This document shows positions 10,701 to 23,077 of a stretch of 64,000 bases of DNA, in pieces (within the stretch, counting starts at the first letter, position 1; every line of letters begins with the position of its first letter). The stretch is from Valencia hispanica. Taxonomy: Eukaryota; Chordata; Actinopteri; Cyprinodontiformes; Valenciidae. The notes beneath the pieces were generated by a model that had not been told where the DNA came from, ran no database searches, and saw nothing but the letters and a program-made list of their open reading frames with translations. The position numbers and the translations under genes were made by a program. The stretch lies in contig OY747705.1 of NCBI GenBank assembly GCA_963556495.2, forward strand, positions 30,001,001 through 30,065,000, read 5' to 3'.

Positions 10701-13438
10701 CTTCAACATGGATTCTCATTGACAGAGATGTAGCAGTAGTGCCATGGATGGGCATGATCTTAGTGAGTGACTTGAGGCTAGATGGATGTCCAGCATTTCC
10801 CAAGATCTTGATGTACAGGATAATGTTCTCTTCCTCATTCTTTGCAATGGCGTCTGAAAGTCGTTCTTGAATAGGCTGTTGATGGAAATTAGTCATTAAC
10901 AACATAATATATTTCTCGGTTTTCCTCAGTTTGAAGTAACTTGGAATTTATGTTGTTAAATTACCTTTATAAGTTCAGAGGGACAAGCAACTGTCTCATT
11001 ACAGTATTTGTTAACCATTGTACCATATCCAAGGAAGACAACCTCACGCAGAAGTGGGTTTTCCACAACTTTGTTGCTGGCCATCAGGTTCTACAAAAGT
11101 ACAAAAATCAGAAATGTTATGCATATATTTATTATTAACAAAATATGGTATTGACAAAGTGCAGATTACCAACCTCAAACAGCTTGATAACGTCAGGGTC
11201 AGCAGTCACCATGTGCACAGCTGAGACCAAAGCCTGAGCTGCCTCAGCAATGCTTATTTCCTCCGCCATGAACTTCTCTTTGATGAATTTAAGAGCAGCG
11301 GGAGTGCCAGTGGCGGGAATGGTATCCAAGAACCAGTGTCTGTTAATGCAAAGAGAATTTAAGTTAGAAAATAGTTCATTTAAATCTGGTGTTTATTTTT
11401 CAAGATATGTTCAGTCACTGAAAAGCACCTGTGGGGGGACATCTTTTTGTACTGATTCCAGTACATTTCCAAATCTTCATAGCGAGCAACACGGAGGAGC
11501 TGTACCAGTTCCAAAAACTTCAGAGGTGCATTTTCATGAACATTCTCCACATTGAAGGTAGCAAGGTGATTTAGGACCTCTTGAATCTAGTTCCACACAA
11601 ATGAAATGAATTACATCATTTGAAGCCAATATTTACATTATGTTTTTAATCTCGCCCTGTCTTCAAAAGCTGTTTAAATCATACCTGGGCCTTTGCATTG
11701 GTGATCTTGATAAGCTGAAGTGGTGTCTGAAGAAGTTCGTTGGAGAACTCGTACTTGAGGGATCCACGGTGACGATATTCAGCCTTGATAGATGGAATGG
11801 GGTCTTTCTGAATCTCAAGGAACTCCAAGGACTGCCTTTAAATTAAGATGCAAGTGGGTTAGGTTAGGTTAAAGTTAATCTAAACCTTAATATCACCTCC
11901 ATTTTCTTAGTAACCCTTGACATACTTGGTCTTCATTTGAGCAGCTCCATGAGCCTCAGAGAAAGGTGAGAACTGGATGAGCTCATTTACGTCCGCTTTC
12001 AGGATCATGACTCCACTAGCTACTGGTTTCAAGGTGTAACTGAATGTTGTGGTACCTCTCAGGTTTTTGGTTACCTGTCAAAAACAAATCATATGTTATA
12101 GACAATGTTTGGCTTTCAAAGATGTTTCCTTGTTATATAATGGGTATAACTTTACCTCCTGGCACTTGTCACATTTCTCAGTGTATGCCAACCCCATGTC
12201 CTTTATGACTCTTTCCTGGCAGTTGTTCAAGTCCCTGGTTTTGGTCAGAAGGATGTTCTCAATACGTGCATCTTCACTGATAGAGTAGAGAGTCTTGCAC
12301 ACACCCTGAGTTCCAACCTGTGGAAAACAGTAACCTTTTAGACTGAGGTTTCATGACTACTTGCAAATAACTTCTCAATTAGGCCAACATGGGAATCTTT
12401 TACAAACCTCCTGCAAGTCATAGACTTTGTGGGTCTTCTTGATGTTCAGCTGAAGAATATTCAGGATGCCTCTGTGGATGTTCAGCACCAAAGTTGAGAT
12501 TCCCTCAGGAGTAAAGATTTTACCAACAACTCCATTGGTGTATTCAAACTTGATGGGGATTGCGAACTGAGGTGCCAGGGCTGCCATCAACTTGGTTGCT
12601 GGGACTGCTGAGTCCTTTGGCCAAATGCCGCTGTACTCAGAGAGCTCAGGTTCCACAAGCTATGGTTTAAATAAAATGAGTTAAAAAGGTATTTGAAAAG
12701 GTAAATGATACTTGTTGATTTATTTTTACCTTCAGCATATAAGTATTTTGGTCAGCTGCACTGATTAAAAGTTTGGTGCTGATTTTCAATCCAGCTCTTG
12801 CCAAACCTTCCTCAGGAAGACCGCCCAGGATGAGCGCTTCATACTTATACACGTAGGTCTTACCAGCAGCAAATTCAGGGGCTGTGAGCACAATTTAGCA
12901 AATAAAGAATTAATCCACCTCATTTCAAAAGTATACAACAATTTTGTGGCATGTATAGGCTATAAATCACGGAATATGCTGACATTTATCAAGAGAAATC
13001 AGTCTCACTTAAGCTTTACTATAATAAATGCTGTATTATTTTGTTTCCGTTCAAATACTGAACTTACCAAAATTGGGATTTTGTCCAGCTGGAATGGAAA
13101 AGAATACAAGTATTAGTCAAAGATAACAAGAATTGTCAGTGTCATAACATAAATGGTCAGTGTGAGCGTGTATCAAATTAATAAGGAAGAACTCATTCTA
13201 GAGCTTTAAAGAAAACACTAAACATCCAAAAATTTCAATTAATGCCCTCAAAACAGTTAAAGTAGTAGCTGTTTAAAAGATATGGAAAAAACATCAAACA
13301 ACTAATTTATGCATTGAAGCAAAGTAAAACTCTTAAGTCAAATTATGAGAAAATAAAATATGAAAAAATAAAATCTATCAGTGCAGTATTCTTCTTACCC
13401 ACAAGGGCCAGAGTCAGGGCTAGCACAACCGCTTTCAT
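4944..13438 (-). CDS. vtgAa: Vitellogenin, VtgAa/Vg1 type, copy 1 (33 exons, 1,713 aa)
   Basis: Yolk lipoprotein precursor, normally made in estrogen-stimulated liver, secreted and cleaved in oocytes. CDS exons, 5' to 3': 13399-13438, 13068-13088, 12730-12881, 12408-12659, 12156-12317, 11926-12074, 11685-11835, 11429-11586, 11174-11339, 10965-11090, 10657-10875, 10355-10572, 10176-10273, 9974-10098, 9703-9804, 9497-9616, 9222-9411, 8929-9022, 8650-8835, 8433-8568, 8137-8353, 7491-8047, 7313-7417, 7008-7211, 6780-6922, 6557-6692, 6353-6476, 6080-6260, 5877-5971, 5647-5741, 5371-5536, 5124-5285, 4944-5035. All introns are GT-AG and every phase joins, giving 5,142 nt with no internal stop. Signal peptide MKAVVLALTLALVAG; lipoprotein N-terminal domain to about residue 600; serine-rich phosvitin about 1,080-1,205 (exon 22); lipovitellin-2; a vWF-D-like domain from about 1,450 with CGLCG at 1,586-1,590; Cys-rich end CSCNAKCS. 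The VtgAa assignment is from remembered Fundulus sequence. Confidence 0.96.
7491..8047 (-). other. vtgAa: Phosvitin exon (exon 22) of vitellogenin copy 1
   Basis: This 557-nt exon encodes residues about 1,028-1,213. After a conserved lead ending VLVKLNKILSSRRN, it becomes a serine domain of several long Ser runs broken by Arg, Lys and Ala, the phosphate-carrying part of yolk phosvitin. Most serines use AGC, giving CTG/CTG runs on the plus strand (7,621-7,755). The AGC runs also open long poly-Leu and poly-Ala frames on other frames; these are shadows. Confidence 0.93.
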
Positions 13439-13475
13439 GGCTGATGAGGCTGTGACAGTCCGTGGTGAAAAGCAG

Positions 13476-13484
13476 CCTTTTATA
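13476..13484 (-). promoter_or_regulatory. TATA box of vitellogenin copy 1
   Basis: TATAAAAGG on the minus strand, 46 bp upstream of the start codon at 13,438. Transcription should begin near 13,452-13,455, leaving a very short 5' UTR, as in other fish vitellogenins. The box and the sequence down to the ATG match copy 2. Confidence 0.85.
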
Positions 13485-13594
13485 GGGAGATCTGGGTTGT
13501 GCAAATATGCTTGTTGCGTTTATTCTGATGGATAACTTATTTACCTTTTGGTCAGAAACTAGTTTGTGCCACATGTCAAAAGATGGAAAGTTAG

Positions 13595-13626
13595 GGTCAC
13601 CTGACCTGGTTCTTTGATACAGGTCA
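13595..13626. promoter_or_regulatory. Estrogen-response-element-like sites of copy 1
   Basis: GGTCA-CC-TGACC at 13,595-13,606 is a palindrome of two ERE half-sites with a 2-bp rather than the standard 3-bp spacer. A further half-site AGGTCA lies at 13,621-13,626 and another GGTCA at 13,550-13,554. They sit about 65-150 bp upstream of the TATA box. Vitellogenin genes are classic estrogen-receptor targets, often through imperfect EREs; function here is inferred. GCAAATATGC at 13,501-13,510, shared with copy 2, could be a liver factor (FOXA or C/EBP-type) site. Confidence 0.45.
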
Positions 13627-13679
13627 AACCTCAGCATTCTGTTCAAAAATCATTACCAAATAGTTAAATTCTTTATTTT

Positions 13680-14093
13680 TCTTTTACACATCTCTGATGC
13701 TTGTTTTTGTTAATATGTTATTATTATTATTATTATTTCAAAAGAAAATAAAAACAAAATGCAAGACATTTTCTGTTAGAAATCTTCAAACTTTACAATA
13801 CACAGTGTTAAAAAGATAAACCCTGCTGGTTTTTTTGTTTTTGTTTTTTGGCCTGAGAGTTTCACTTGAGGAAATGTTTTCTTAAACAGAAACACAAAAA
13901 TAAAAAAAAGGTAATAACTACTTTTTATTGCTGCCTCATCTCTTTTGCAAGAAGGAGAATAGTAACAGATTGTTGACATTGGAATAAAATTTTTGTTCAG
14001 TGTTTCTGCATTTCTATTTTGAAATACATTTTCTTTATGTGCATACTTTTTGGGGGGGTTTCTTAGTGGTGCCTTAAGCAGCCTTAGTTAATT
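13680..14093. other. Distal upstream part of the vitellogenin duplication
   Basis: No gene. The stretch aligns with 41,540-41,935 upstream of copy 2 with obvious substitutions and small indels (including a TTA microsatellite at 13,718-13,736), marking the outer limit of the duplicated block. Beyond 14,093 the two copies have nothing in common. Confidence 0.6.
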
Positions 14094-14261
14094 TCCCGTA
14101 AACGGGATGGCCTGTGTGCGCGTCCCCATCTGCACGTTTGCACAATGCGCTTGTAAATTGATTGACAGCGGACAAGGCGGAAACTCTCTGGTGCTCTCCT
14201 TTACGCAACATTTGGAAGTATTGATGTCTTGTGCAAGACCTGCATGTTATTATGTCACGAC

Positions 14262-15011
14262 CAGAGGTGGGTAGAGTACGCAAAAAATGTTCTCAAGAGT
14301 AACATTATTTCAACATATTTTTGTTCAAGTAAAAGTTAAAAGTAGCCATTCAAGAAATTACTTGAGTAAATAGCAATATGTAAAAAGTCTGCTCAAGTAG
14401 CCTACCTCTATAGGCAGTGGTTTTTTGAAAATGATTTCATCAGACAGAAAAAAATACAGGTATGTGTCAATTCTGATATTTGAAAGAGTAAAATGAAAGA
14501 ATTGATACATATAAATATAATTACAAAATAAAAAATTTGAAGCAGAGGAAACTTTCTTAAATCAGAATTTTCTTCATAAAACTTAATAAACTAATATTCA
14601 AGTGATGTATCTATGTTAGAACAAGGTTAAATGTTTCCAGTGTCAATAAATAGTGTGTACCATATATTTAGTTTATCTCCAAAGTTCAGCAGCTAGAAAA
14701 TAACATTAGAACAATAAAGCTTGTGTAAAAAAAAAAAAGGTCTCACTTTAACATAAACTGTAGGTTTGTGTCCTTGTCTGGTGCATTTTGTTAGAACCAG
14801 TTTGTTTTGATTCTGATTTAATTACTTACAGTAGATAGAATATCCATAAATATTAATCAACTTAGAGTAGCGATACTTCGTAATAATTACTTTGATAATT
14901 ACCTTTACAATTACTTTAACTTAAATTGAAGTTTAAAAGTATGATGCAGTAAAATTACTCAAGTAAATGTAGGCTATTTGAGTAAATTAAACTAGCTACT
15001 ACTCACCTCTG
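14262..15011. mobile_element. Non-autonomous hAT transposon (MITE), 750 bp
   Basis: It begins CAGAGGTGGGTAGAGTA and ends with the near-complement ...TACTCACCTCTG. It is flanked by 8-bp target duplications GTCACGAC (14,254-14,261) and GTCATGAC (15,012-15,019), one mismatch. The interior has the AAGTAAAA / TACTTGAGTAA motifs common to this fish hAT family and no ORF. 8-bp duplications and CAGAGGTG ends are diagnostic of hAT. Confidence 0.88.
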
Positions 15012-15360
15012 GTCATGACAACATAAAAACCTGTAATACCACCAATACATGTATATTTGTTAAAGTTATGGTTTCACTTGCATCCTTTGCGATCAGATAA
15101 AAGGCCTCTCTGAACCAAGGTCCCGGGATGAATTTTACCACCAGCCCAACCCTGCATAGGGGTCTTTGAGAGGAAGGAGGTACCTAGGAAGAATAAAAAA
15201 TACCTTTTATCATAGTATTGAACCCCACTACTTGTTAAAAGATTTATAAAACTTCGGACTGCAGGTTTAAACCACTTCAGTGTCTCTATGACTATAAAAT
15301 TGGTTTGTTTAGGTTGCTGGCAGTACCTGTAACTTTCTAATGGGAAATCACACAATTTAT

Positions 15361-16044
15361 ACTTAAATGATTTATTACATGGTTTTAAATATGATACTAA
15401 TCTGAACATATTTCTTTTCATCAATTCGTTCATGAGCTGGTTTCAGATTTTCCACCTGCACTGTCTGTCTTTGTCCTTCAGGTGGTACTGGTGTGCACTG
15501 TGAGGCATAAATCCAAACACGTGGAGACCAGTAATAAGAACATTTGGGTCACCATGTCTTTAAAAACGTTTGGTGCATTTAGAAAAGTTTAACACCCTAA
15601 TTACAAACAGATCTGAGTAAATCAAATCTGGCTTTTAAATTAAAGTCATTGAATAGATGTGATCCTAATTTCTATGAAACTGAAAAGAATTCAACAGGTG
15701 TAGGTAATAAAAGACAAATACTTTGTGCTGTACCTAAAATTTTCCATTGTAAGAACATATTAATTCGTCAGTAATCATTTGACCATAAATAAAAATAAAC
15801 ACATCAGCCACCTGTGAAGATGTGTATCATTCTTAATTTGGAGTTGAGGACCACACTTTTGACACCTCTTCTGTAGACATACTCATTATTTATCCCAATC
15901 TGACACTTTTGGATTTCATATGTAAATGTTGGCTGAGTGTGTACTTTTGTGTTCTAGAACACCCATCCATGACCCACCTTTATTGTTGTTATTAAGGGAA
16001 TTAGAGTCTCTCTCTGCAACACAACCCTGTGGACCCTGCTTCCG
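15361..16044. repeat. Spacer direct repeat, copy A
   Basis: Matches 17,337-18,290 in the same orientation (for example ATTTATTACATGGTTTTAAA at 15,370 and 17,346, and TTGTTGTTATT...GGGAATTAGA near the far end) with moderate divergence and indels. No coding content recognised. It ends where the L2 LINE tail begins. Sequence 15,020-15,360 to its left shows nothing recognisable. Confidence 0.6.
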
Positions 16045-17335
<1,291 letters not shown>

Positions 17336-17336
17336 T

Positions 17337-18290
17337 ACTTAACTGATTTATTACATGGTTTTAAATATATAATTCTGAACATATTTCCTTTCATCAATTC
17401 ATTCATGAGCTGCTTTTAGCTCATGCTGGTAACAGATTTTCTGTCTTTGTCCTTCAGGTAGTAAAAAAAAGGAAAATGGCCTGTACTTGTATAGCACTTT
17501 ATTTAGTCCTTGAGGACCCCAAAGCACTTCACACTACATTCAGTCATTCAAGCAGACATTCACACACTGCTTGGGCAAGCTACATTGTGGCCAGTGTGCC
17601 CCAAGGCCCTCTGACCACCACCAGTAGGCAGGTGAAGTGTCTTGCCCAAGGACACAACGAGTGAGATGGACGGAGCGGGGGCTCGAACTAGCAACCCTCC
17701 AGTTACAAGACAAACTCCTCACTCCTGAGCCACAGTCACCTCCAATGCTGGTGTGCACTGTGAGGCTTAAATCTAAACATGTGGCGACCAGTAGTGCTAA
17801 GTGTTTAAAAACGCTTAGTGCATTTAGAAAAGTTTAATGGCCTAATTAAAACCAGATTTGAGTAAAAGAAATTTAAGAAAGATTTAAGTAAAAGTAATCG
17901 AATAGATGTAATCCTATTTACTATGAAACTAAAAATAATGCAACAGGTGTAGGTAATAAAATACAACTACGTTGTGTTGTACCTAGCAATTTCCATTGTA
18001 AGAAACATTTTAATTTGTCGGTAATAATTTTACCATACATCAGGCACCTGTGCTGACGGGCCAGATTTATATCATTCTTAATTTGCAGTTAAGGGCCGCA
18101 CTTTGGACACCCCTGCTGTAGACATACTAAGTCTACATCCCAGTCATACACTTTTGGATCTCATGTGTAAATGTTGGCTAAGTTGGTACTTTTGTGTTCT
18201 GGAAGACCCATCCATTGCCCACCTTGATTGTTGTTATTTAGGGAATTAGATTATCTCGCCACAACACAACACTGTTGTTGTTACTATTAA
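17337..18290. repeat. Spacer direct repeat, copy B
   Basis: Second copy of the 15,361-16,044 segment, enlarged by a SINE-like insertion at about 17,463-17,744. Its right end is interrupted by the LTR at 18,302-19,684; on the far side the sequence resumes as ...ACCCTGCTGCTG, matching the ACCCTGCT end of copy A, and then runs into a vitellogenin phosvitin fragment. So copy B once joined directly to that fragment. Confidence 0.55.
17463..17744 (+). repeat. SINE-like interspersed repeat
   Basis: Absent from copy A of the surrounding direct repeat, so it is a clean insertion. Contains TGTATAGCACTTTATTTAG, CACTTCACACTACATTCA, CTTGCCCAAGGACAC and GCTCGAAC, the layout of a widespread fish interspersed repeat. 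A relative lies at 43,418-43,690. Confidence 0.6.
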
Positions 18291-18301
18291 TAATAAAAAA
18301 A

Positions 18302-19684
18302 GTTGTCTGGTTTTCTGAGCATCAATAATTATAATAAATAATTTACGTTCGAGTATAATTGACCTTCGAATTTTACCTGTTTATTAAAGATATAGGGGCA
18401 CCAATCTCATTAATGAGATACTTTTAATTAAACCAGACAGTCAATCTCTTCTGAAAGGGTGGAGTTCGTCCGCGGGTTTTAACAAACTTTACAGCACACA
18501 CTGAAATAGCACAGGAAACTTCTCGTTAATTAAGGGAATTTATTAATGAAATAGGTCAACCTTACAGATTACATTTCATTTATAATTTCCATCTATTTTA
18601 ACGCATGCAAAAATGTAAAACAAAGTTAACGTCGAGGGAAGGGGGCATGTGTGTGCGGCTGTGTGTGTGTGTGCGGCTGTGTGTGTGTGTGCGGCTGTGT
18701 GTGTGTGTTGGAGACAGCGAGCGAATGAGGGGGGTTCAGCTTACACCCTAAATGCGATCAATAGCCCAAGCCTTATTGATTGGCGCGATCTGCTCACAAA
18801 GGGAGACAAACGAAGACCGCGTGGCTATTCAACAAAGGCTAGTTTCAATTAGCAATGGTGGCTTGGACAAAGGAAAGGGGGTGACAGAAAAAGGGAATCA
18901 ACGGAAGGCCATGTGACCTGTCTAAACAGAGACACGCCGACAATACAACAAGCCGGAAAATAATACAATATAATATACTGCTTCTGGTTGCAACCAAAGT
19001 CAAATAATAAAACACAAAACGCATGCAACATTCGGGGTCGGTGTACAGCGACAGACGACCAAGAATAAACAGTGGTTAACAAGTTGACAGACTTATTTTA
19101 ACCACAGAAAAATAGATATATATAAATCCTAGACCTAATTCTCCTCTACCCAGACCAAACAGACATAAACCAGGTTTATCCTACTTGGTGATGACTCTCT
19201 CCACAGTTAACGACGAAGAACGTAGAACGACTTGAAAGTGTCCAGTTTAAAGGAGCGGTTTTGCGCAAAACCGAGGTCAGAAAAGCGGACATCAGACTTT
19301 AGGCACTGAGGGACTCAGGCCGGTTTTCAATAGAGCTCAGAGGCCAGCGGACTCCCTGGTTGCCCGTACAGGGAAGTCTGTTTGCTCAGCCGGTTTACTT
19401 CAAAGTTTAAAAAAGGGGAGTTCTTCCTGGTCCAGCAGGTTTTAACGAAAAAGGGAAAAATGCTAGCAATGGGCTAAAGCGTCTCCTTGCGGCACCGCTG
19501 GGGAACCAAAAGACGAGGATTTCAATATTCGCGCTGCCTTCATCAACTCTGTGATGTAATCACTGGCCACAGACCAATGAGAATGGGTTGAGGGCAGCGC
19601 CACGGATGCTGGGAGATGCAGTTCGTTCAGTGAAAGGATGCTGGGAGATGCAGTTCGTTCAGTAAAAGGCAATAGCCTCAACAC
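18302..19684 (-). repeat. Solo LTR (about 1.4 kb), minus orientation
   Basis: Reverse-complement homologue of 60,213-61,614. On the minus strand it starts TGTTGAGGC and ends ...CCAGACAAC. Near the start it carries two copies of an AACTGCATCTCCCAGCATCC-type motif (about 19,605-19,660), then an inverted CCAAT box, a GTGTGTGCGGC microsatellite (18,648-18,708) and the U5-like end. No internal retrotransposon sequence flanks it, so it is probably a solo LTR. Exact right and left ends and target duplication remain unsettled. Confidence 0.65.
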
Positions 19685-19689
19685 TGTGT

Positions 19690-19880
19690 ACCCTGCTGCT
19701 GTATCATGCTCTTGCAAAAAAACTGATTTTATGTCTGGACCGAGAGTAAAAACTTTTAGAACAACTTGAGGAATGCTTCAAAGCAGAGCTGCTGGAGCTG
19801 GATGAGGAAATTGAAGAGTGGTTTTCGCTCAAAGACAGAATTTTGTTCATCTTTACCAGGACTTCACCTTCTTGCACAGT
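19690..19880 (-). pseudogene. Vitellogenin phosvitin-exon fragment 1
   Basis: Minus-strand translation gives VLVKMNKILS followed by a serine-rich stretch and RHKISFFARA, then TGA. Functional vitellogenin has VLVKLNKILS, a serine stretch and RSSRKISLAARA at the matching place (copy 1 positions about 7,766-7,945, residues about 1,061-1,121). Outside this piece no vitellogenin exon is recognised. It is a decayed relic of another vitellogenin copy, now next to an LTR on one side and an L2 LINE on the other. A second relic with shared flanking bases lies at 32,010. Confidence 0.75.
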
Positions 19881-19929
19881 CCATTGACCCATTTAATGCA
19901 GTGAAATTCTACTTAGGATTTAGGAGGAT

Positions 19930-20470
19930 GTGGGCCCATGGGTTTGAACAAATGGGCGGGCCCAATTTACCCTTCCACCACATCCCCCTCATCTCCCAAC
20001 TCCAACTCAGTAAATAAGCTGGTAGATAATTTCCCGGTGAAAATCTCAGACATCATTGATTCCATTGCTCCAACTAAAGTGGAAGTAGTCTCAGGTAGAA
20101 AGAAGTCTCAGTGGACAAGTGATCCACTGGTATGTAGTGAAAAAAAAAGTGTCGACGAGCCAAGAGAAAATGGCAGAAAACCAGGTTCACTGTGAGATCT
20201 ATAAAGAGAGACTGTTCAGATATTAGTTAACTTTAAAAGATGCTAGGGAAACTTTCTTCTCTGAAATCATTAACAGAAACATTAATAATGCACGGACTCT
20301 TTTTGCAGCAGTGGAAAGACTAACTAATCCTCGATTGACAGTAGTCCCTGAACTAAATTCTACCAGGGCCTGCAATGAATTTGCCAGCTTTTTCACTGAA
20401 AAGATTCAGGTTGGCTGGCTGACTGGCAGGCAGGTAGGCAGGCAGGCAGGCAGGCAGGCTGGCTGGCTGG

Positions 20471-20559
<89 letters not shown>

Positions 20560-22720
20560 AAATTTAAATGAAAATGATAAGCATCTCTGAAAAGGAGTCA
20601 CCCACTATCATAATATTCACTGCTTATTAAGCAAGGTGGCTGAAGTTGGCACAAAATATTTTATACCTATTTTTTTTACATAGGGGTACTCTAAAACGTT
20701 CTCCAGATGGGAGAAGCTGATATTCTCTGTGTAGTGCATGTGAAGAATCTAAGGGTATCCTCCTTGCCAGTCCAAGAGTTAATTAGCTCAAGCCAATGGA
20801 AAGGGAATTCTCCACAGATTGGCCTACTATTTTAGAGCAAATATCTAAAAGTTTCATTATCTGTGATGTAGACCTGACAGAAAAACTACCCAGCCAAACT
20901 AGACTTCCATACCGCAAAATGGATAGTATGGTAGCATCGAAACAGCCTTTAAGAACCCTGGTACTGGCGCACCGAAAGACCTAAGTCTCCTTAAAAAATA
21001 GATACTTTTTTTGACGGCTGGTCTGTACCGCAGTACCGAACCGACTACCAATTTTATACCCAATTAACACCAATGTAGGGAAAATGTCAGAATTCCATGA
21101 ATTAAACCAAAAAAACATTGAATAAATCATTAACCAATTAAGCTCATCCTCTTGCTGTCTTGATATCCTACCCACATCTTTCCTTAAGAAGGTTTTCCCT
21201 GTCATTGGGTCTGATCTGATTCAAATGGTGAACTCATTTCTCCTTTCAGGTGTCTTCCCTCAGACATTAAAAACAGCAGTTATTAAACCTCTACTCAAAA
21301 GAATAATCTGAACAACACGTTAATGCAGAACTACAGGCCAGTCTCTAATTTTCCATTCATCAGTAAAATTATTGAAAAAGCTGTGTTTCCGCAGTTAAAT
21401 AGCTTCCTAACAATGACCAACTGCTTTAATGTTTTTCAGTCGGGTTTCTGTGCTTACCACAGCACTGAGACTGTCCTAATCAAAGTTTTCAATGAAATCC
21501 GCATAAATACAGACTGTGGTAGAACCACAGTGCAGCATTTGACACTGTTGATCATGATATATTACTAGAACGACTGGAGAGCTGGGTGGGACTGGCACAG
21601 TACTTGGCTAGTTTGTGTCTCACCTAAAGAACAGGGACTTCTTTGTTTCAATAGGAAACTTTTCATCAGATGAACAGAAATCACATGTTGGGTGCCCCAA
21701 TGCTCCATCTTGGTGCCCCTCTTATCTAATATCTACATGCTCCCACAAGGCAAAATTATAGCAACCAATAAGATTAGCTACCATAACTACGCGGATGACA
21801 CTCAGCTCTACATTACTATGTCACCAGGTGACTTTGAACCCATCCAAACCCTAAGTAAATGCATAGAGCAAATCAATGGATGGATGTGCCATCACTTTCT
21901 CCAACTGAACGGAAACAAAGTAGAAGTAATTTCTTTTGGAGCTAAGGAGGAACAATCAAGAGTCAGCACACAGCTTCAGTTAATACAGCTAGAAAATACT
22001 GATCAGGTCAGAAATTTAGGTGTAGTAATGGACTCAGACCGGAACCTCCTGGGTCACATAAAGGCAATAACAAGGTCAACCTTCTATCACCTGAAGAACA
22101 TTTATAGGATTAAAGGACTGATGTCGCAACAGGACTTCGAAAAACTCATCCATGCGTTTATCTTTAGTCGGATTGATTACTGCAACGGCGTCCTCACAGG
22201 TCTGCCTAAAAAGTCAATTAGACAGCTGCAGCTGATCCTGAATGCTGCCGTCCGTTTCCTCACTAGAACCAGGAAAGAAGAGCACATCACCCCAGTTATA
22301 AAGTTCTAACACTGGCTCCCTGTAGCTCAGAGAATAGACTTCAAAATACTTTTACTATCTTAGAAATCACTGAATGGCTTAGCACAAGATCTACTGTTAC
22401 CATACCAACCCCCAGGCCACTCAGGTCCTCGATTTCCAGTCTACTCAACATCCCTAGAATCAGAACCAAACATGGAGAAGCAGCTTTCAGTTTCGATGCT
22501 CCACTAATCTGGAACAAACTTCCAAACAACTGCAAAGCTGTTGAAACACTGAGTTATTTTAGATTAAAACTAAAAACTAATTTGTTTTGCTTTTGAGTAA
22601 CATTTTCATCTATCATATGTTTTGTGCATGCTTCTTGCTTTACTGCTGTTTTTACTTTATGTGCTTTGTCTGTGTCTTACTACCCCCCCCTGAATATGAC
22701 TGAAAATAAATTTTTTTGGT
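19930..22720 (+). mobile_element. L2-type LINE (pol remnant), plus strand
   Basis: Plus-strand pieces in order: an inter-domain region (VDNFPVKISDIIDSIAPTK near 20,030), ACNEFASFFTEKIQ near 20,370, a palm/fingers segment beginning [19 protein letters not shown] at 21,325, then YADDTQLYI near 21,790 and the thumb to 22,309. Stops, frame changes and deletions break the frame; the LDLSAAFDTVDH block is partly lost near 21,535. The endonuclease is missing. Closely related to the LINE at 58,230-60,055. The stretch 22,720-23,070 has nothing recognised beyond AT-rich sequence. Confidence 0.8.
20420..20558. repeat. (GGCA)n microsatellite inside the LINE
   Basis: Tandem GGCA with a few GGCT units, about 140 bp, has expanded within the pol reading frame of the L2 LINE directly after the ACNEFASFF coding block. 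Translation across it (AGRQ repeats) is meaningless. Confidence 0.9.
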
Positions 22721-23077
22721 GTAAATAATTGCTTTATTTTTCAAGGAAATACAGGAGAGATCCATGGAACCATTGTTTTGAATCCCACTATCATATTTAC
22801 ATGTGGCCCTTTAACCTCTTTATCTTTTAGTCTGTTGCTATGTCAAACTAACTGGTTAAAATTTTCTGAATGTAAAGCTGACCGTTTTTTATTAATATTG
22901 CACAATCGGAGCATCCTCTTCATGGGACTATCCTACAAACACAGAGTGTTTTCAATCGAAGGGTTTTTCAGTTTCACTGCAACACAGACTGCTACAAGAG
23001 AACCTTCCTGCCCACAGCCATCAGGATCTACAACAACTCCTTGAAGAATTAAATAATATGAGCTTCAACAACACTTA

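Noticed and set aside
13595..13606. Canonical estrogen response element
   Set aside because: The half-sites are separated by 2 bp, not 3, so I list it only as ERE-like.
17540..17758. 72-codon minus-strand ORF
   Set aside because: Lies within a SINE-like repeat with no protein similarity recognised.
18649..18852. ORF with Cys-Ala-Ala-Val repeats (also 61,005-61,307 minus)
   Set aside because: Created by the GTGTGTGCGGC microsatellite inside the LTR family; present in both LTR copies but not coding.
20353..20601. Cys/Leu/Pro/Ala repeat ORF
   Set aside because: Translation of the GGCA microsatellite.
22778..23044. 88-codon plus-strand ORF between two LINEs
   Set aside because: Its second half is antisense to the 3' end of the neighbouring Rex1/CR1-like sequence and the first half has no recognisable domain.
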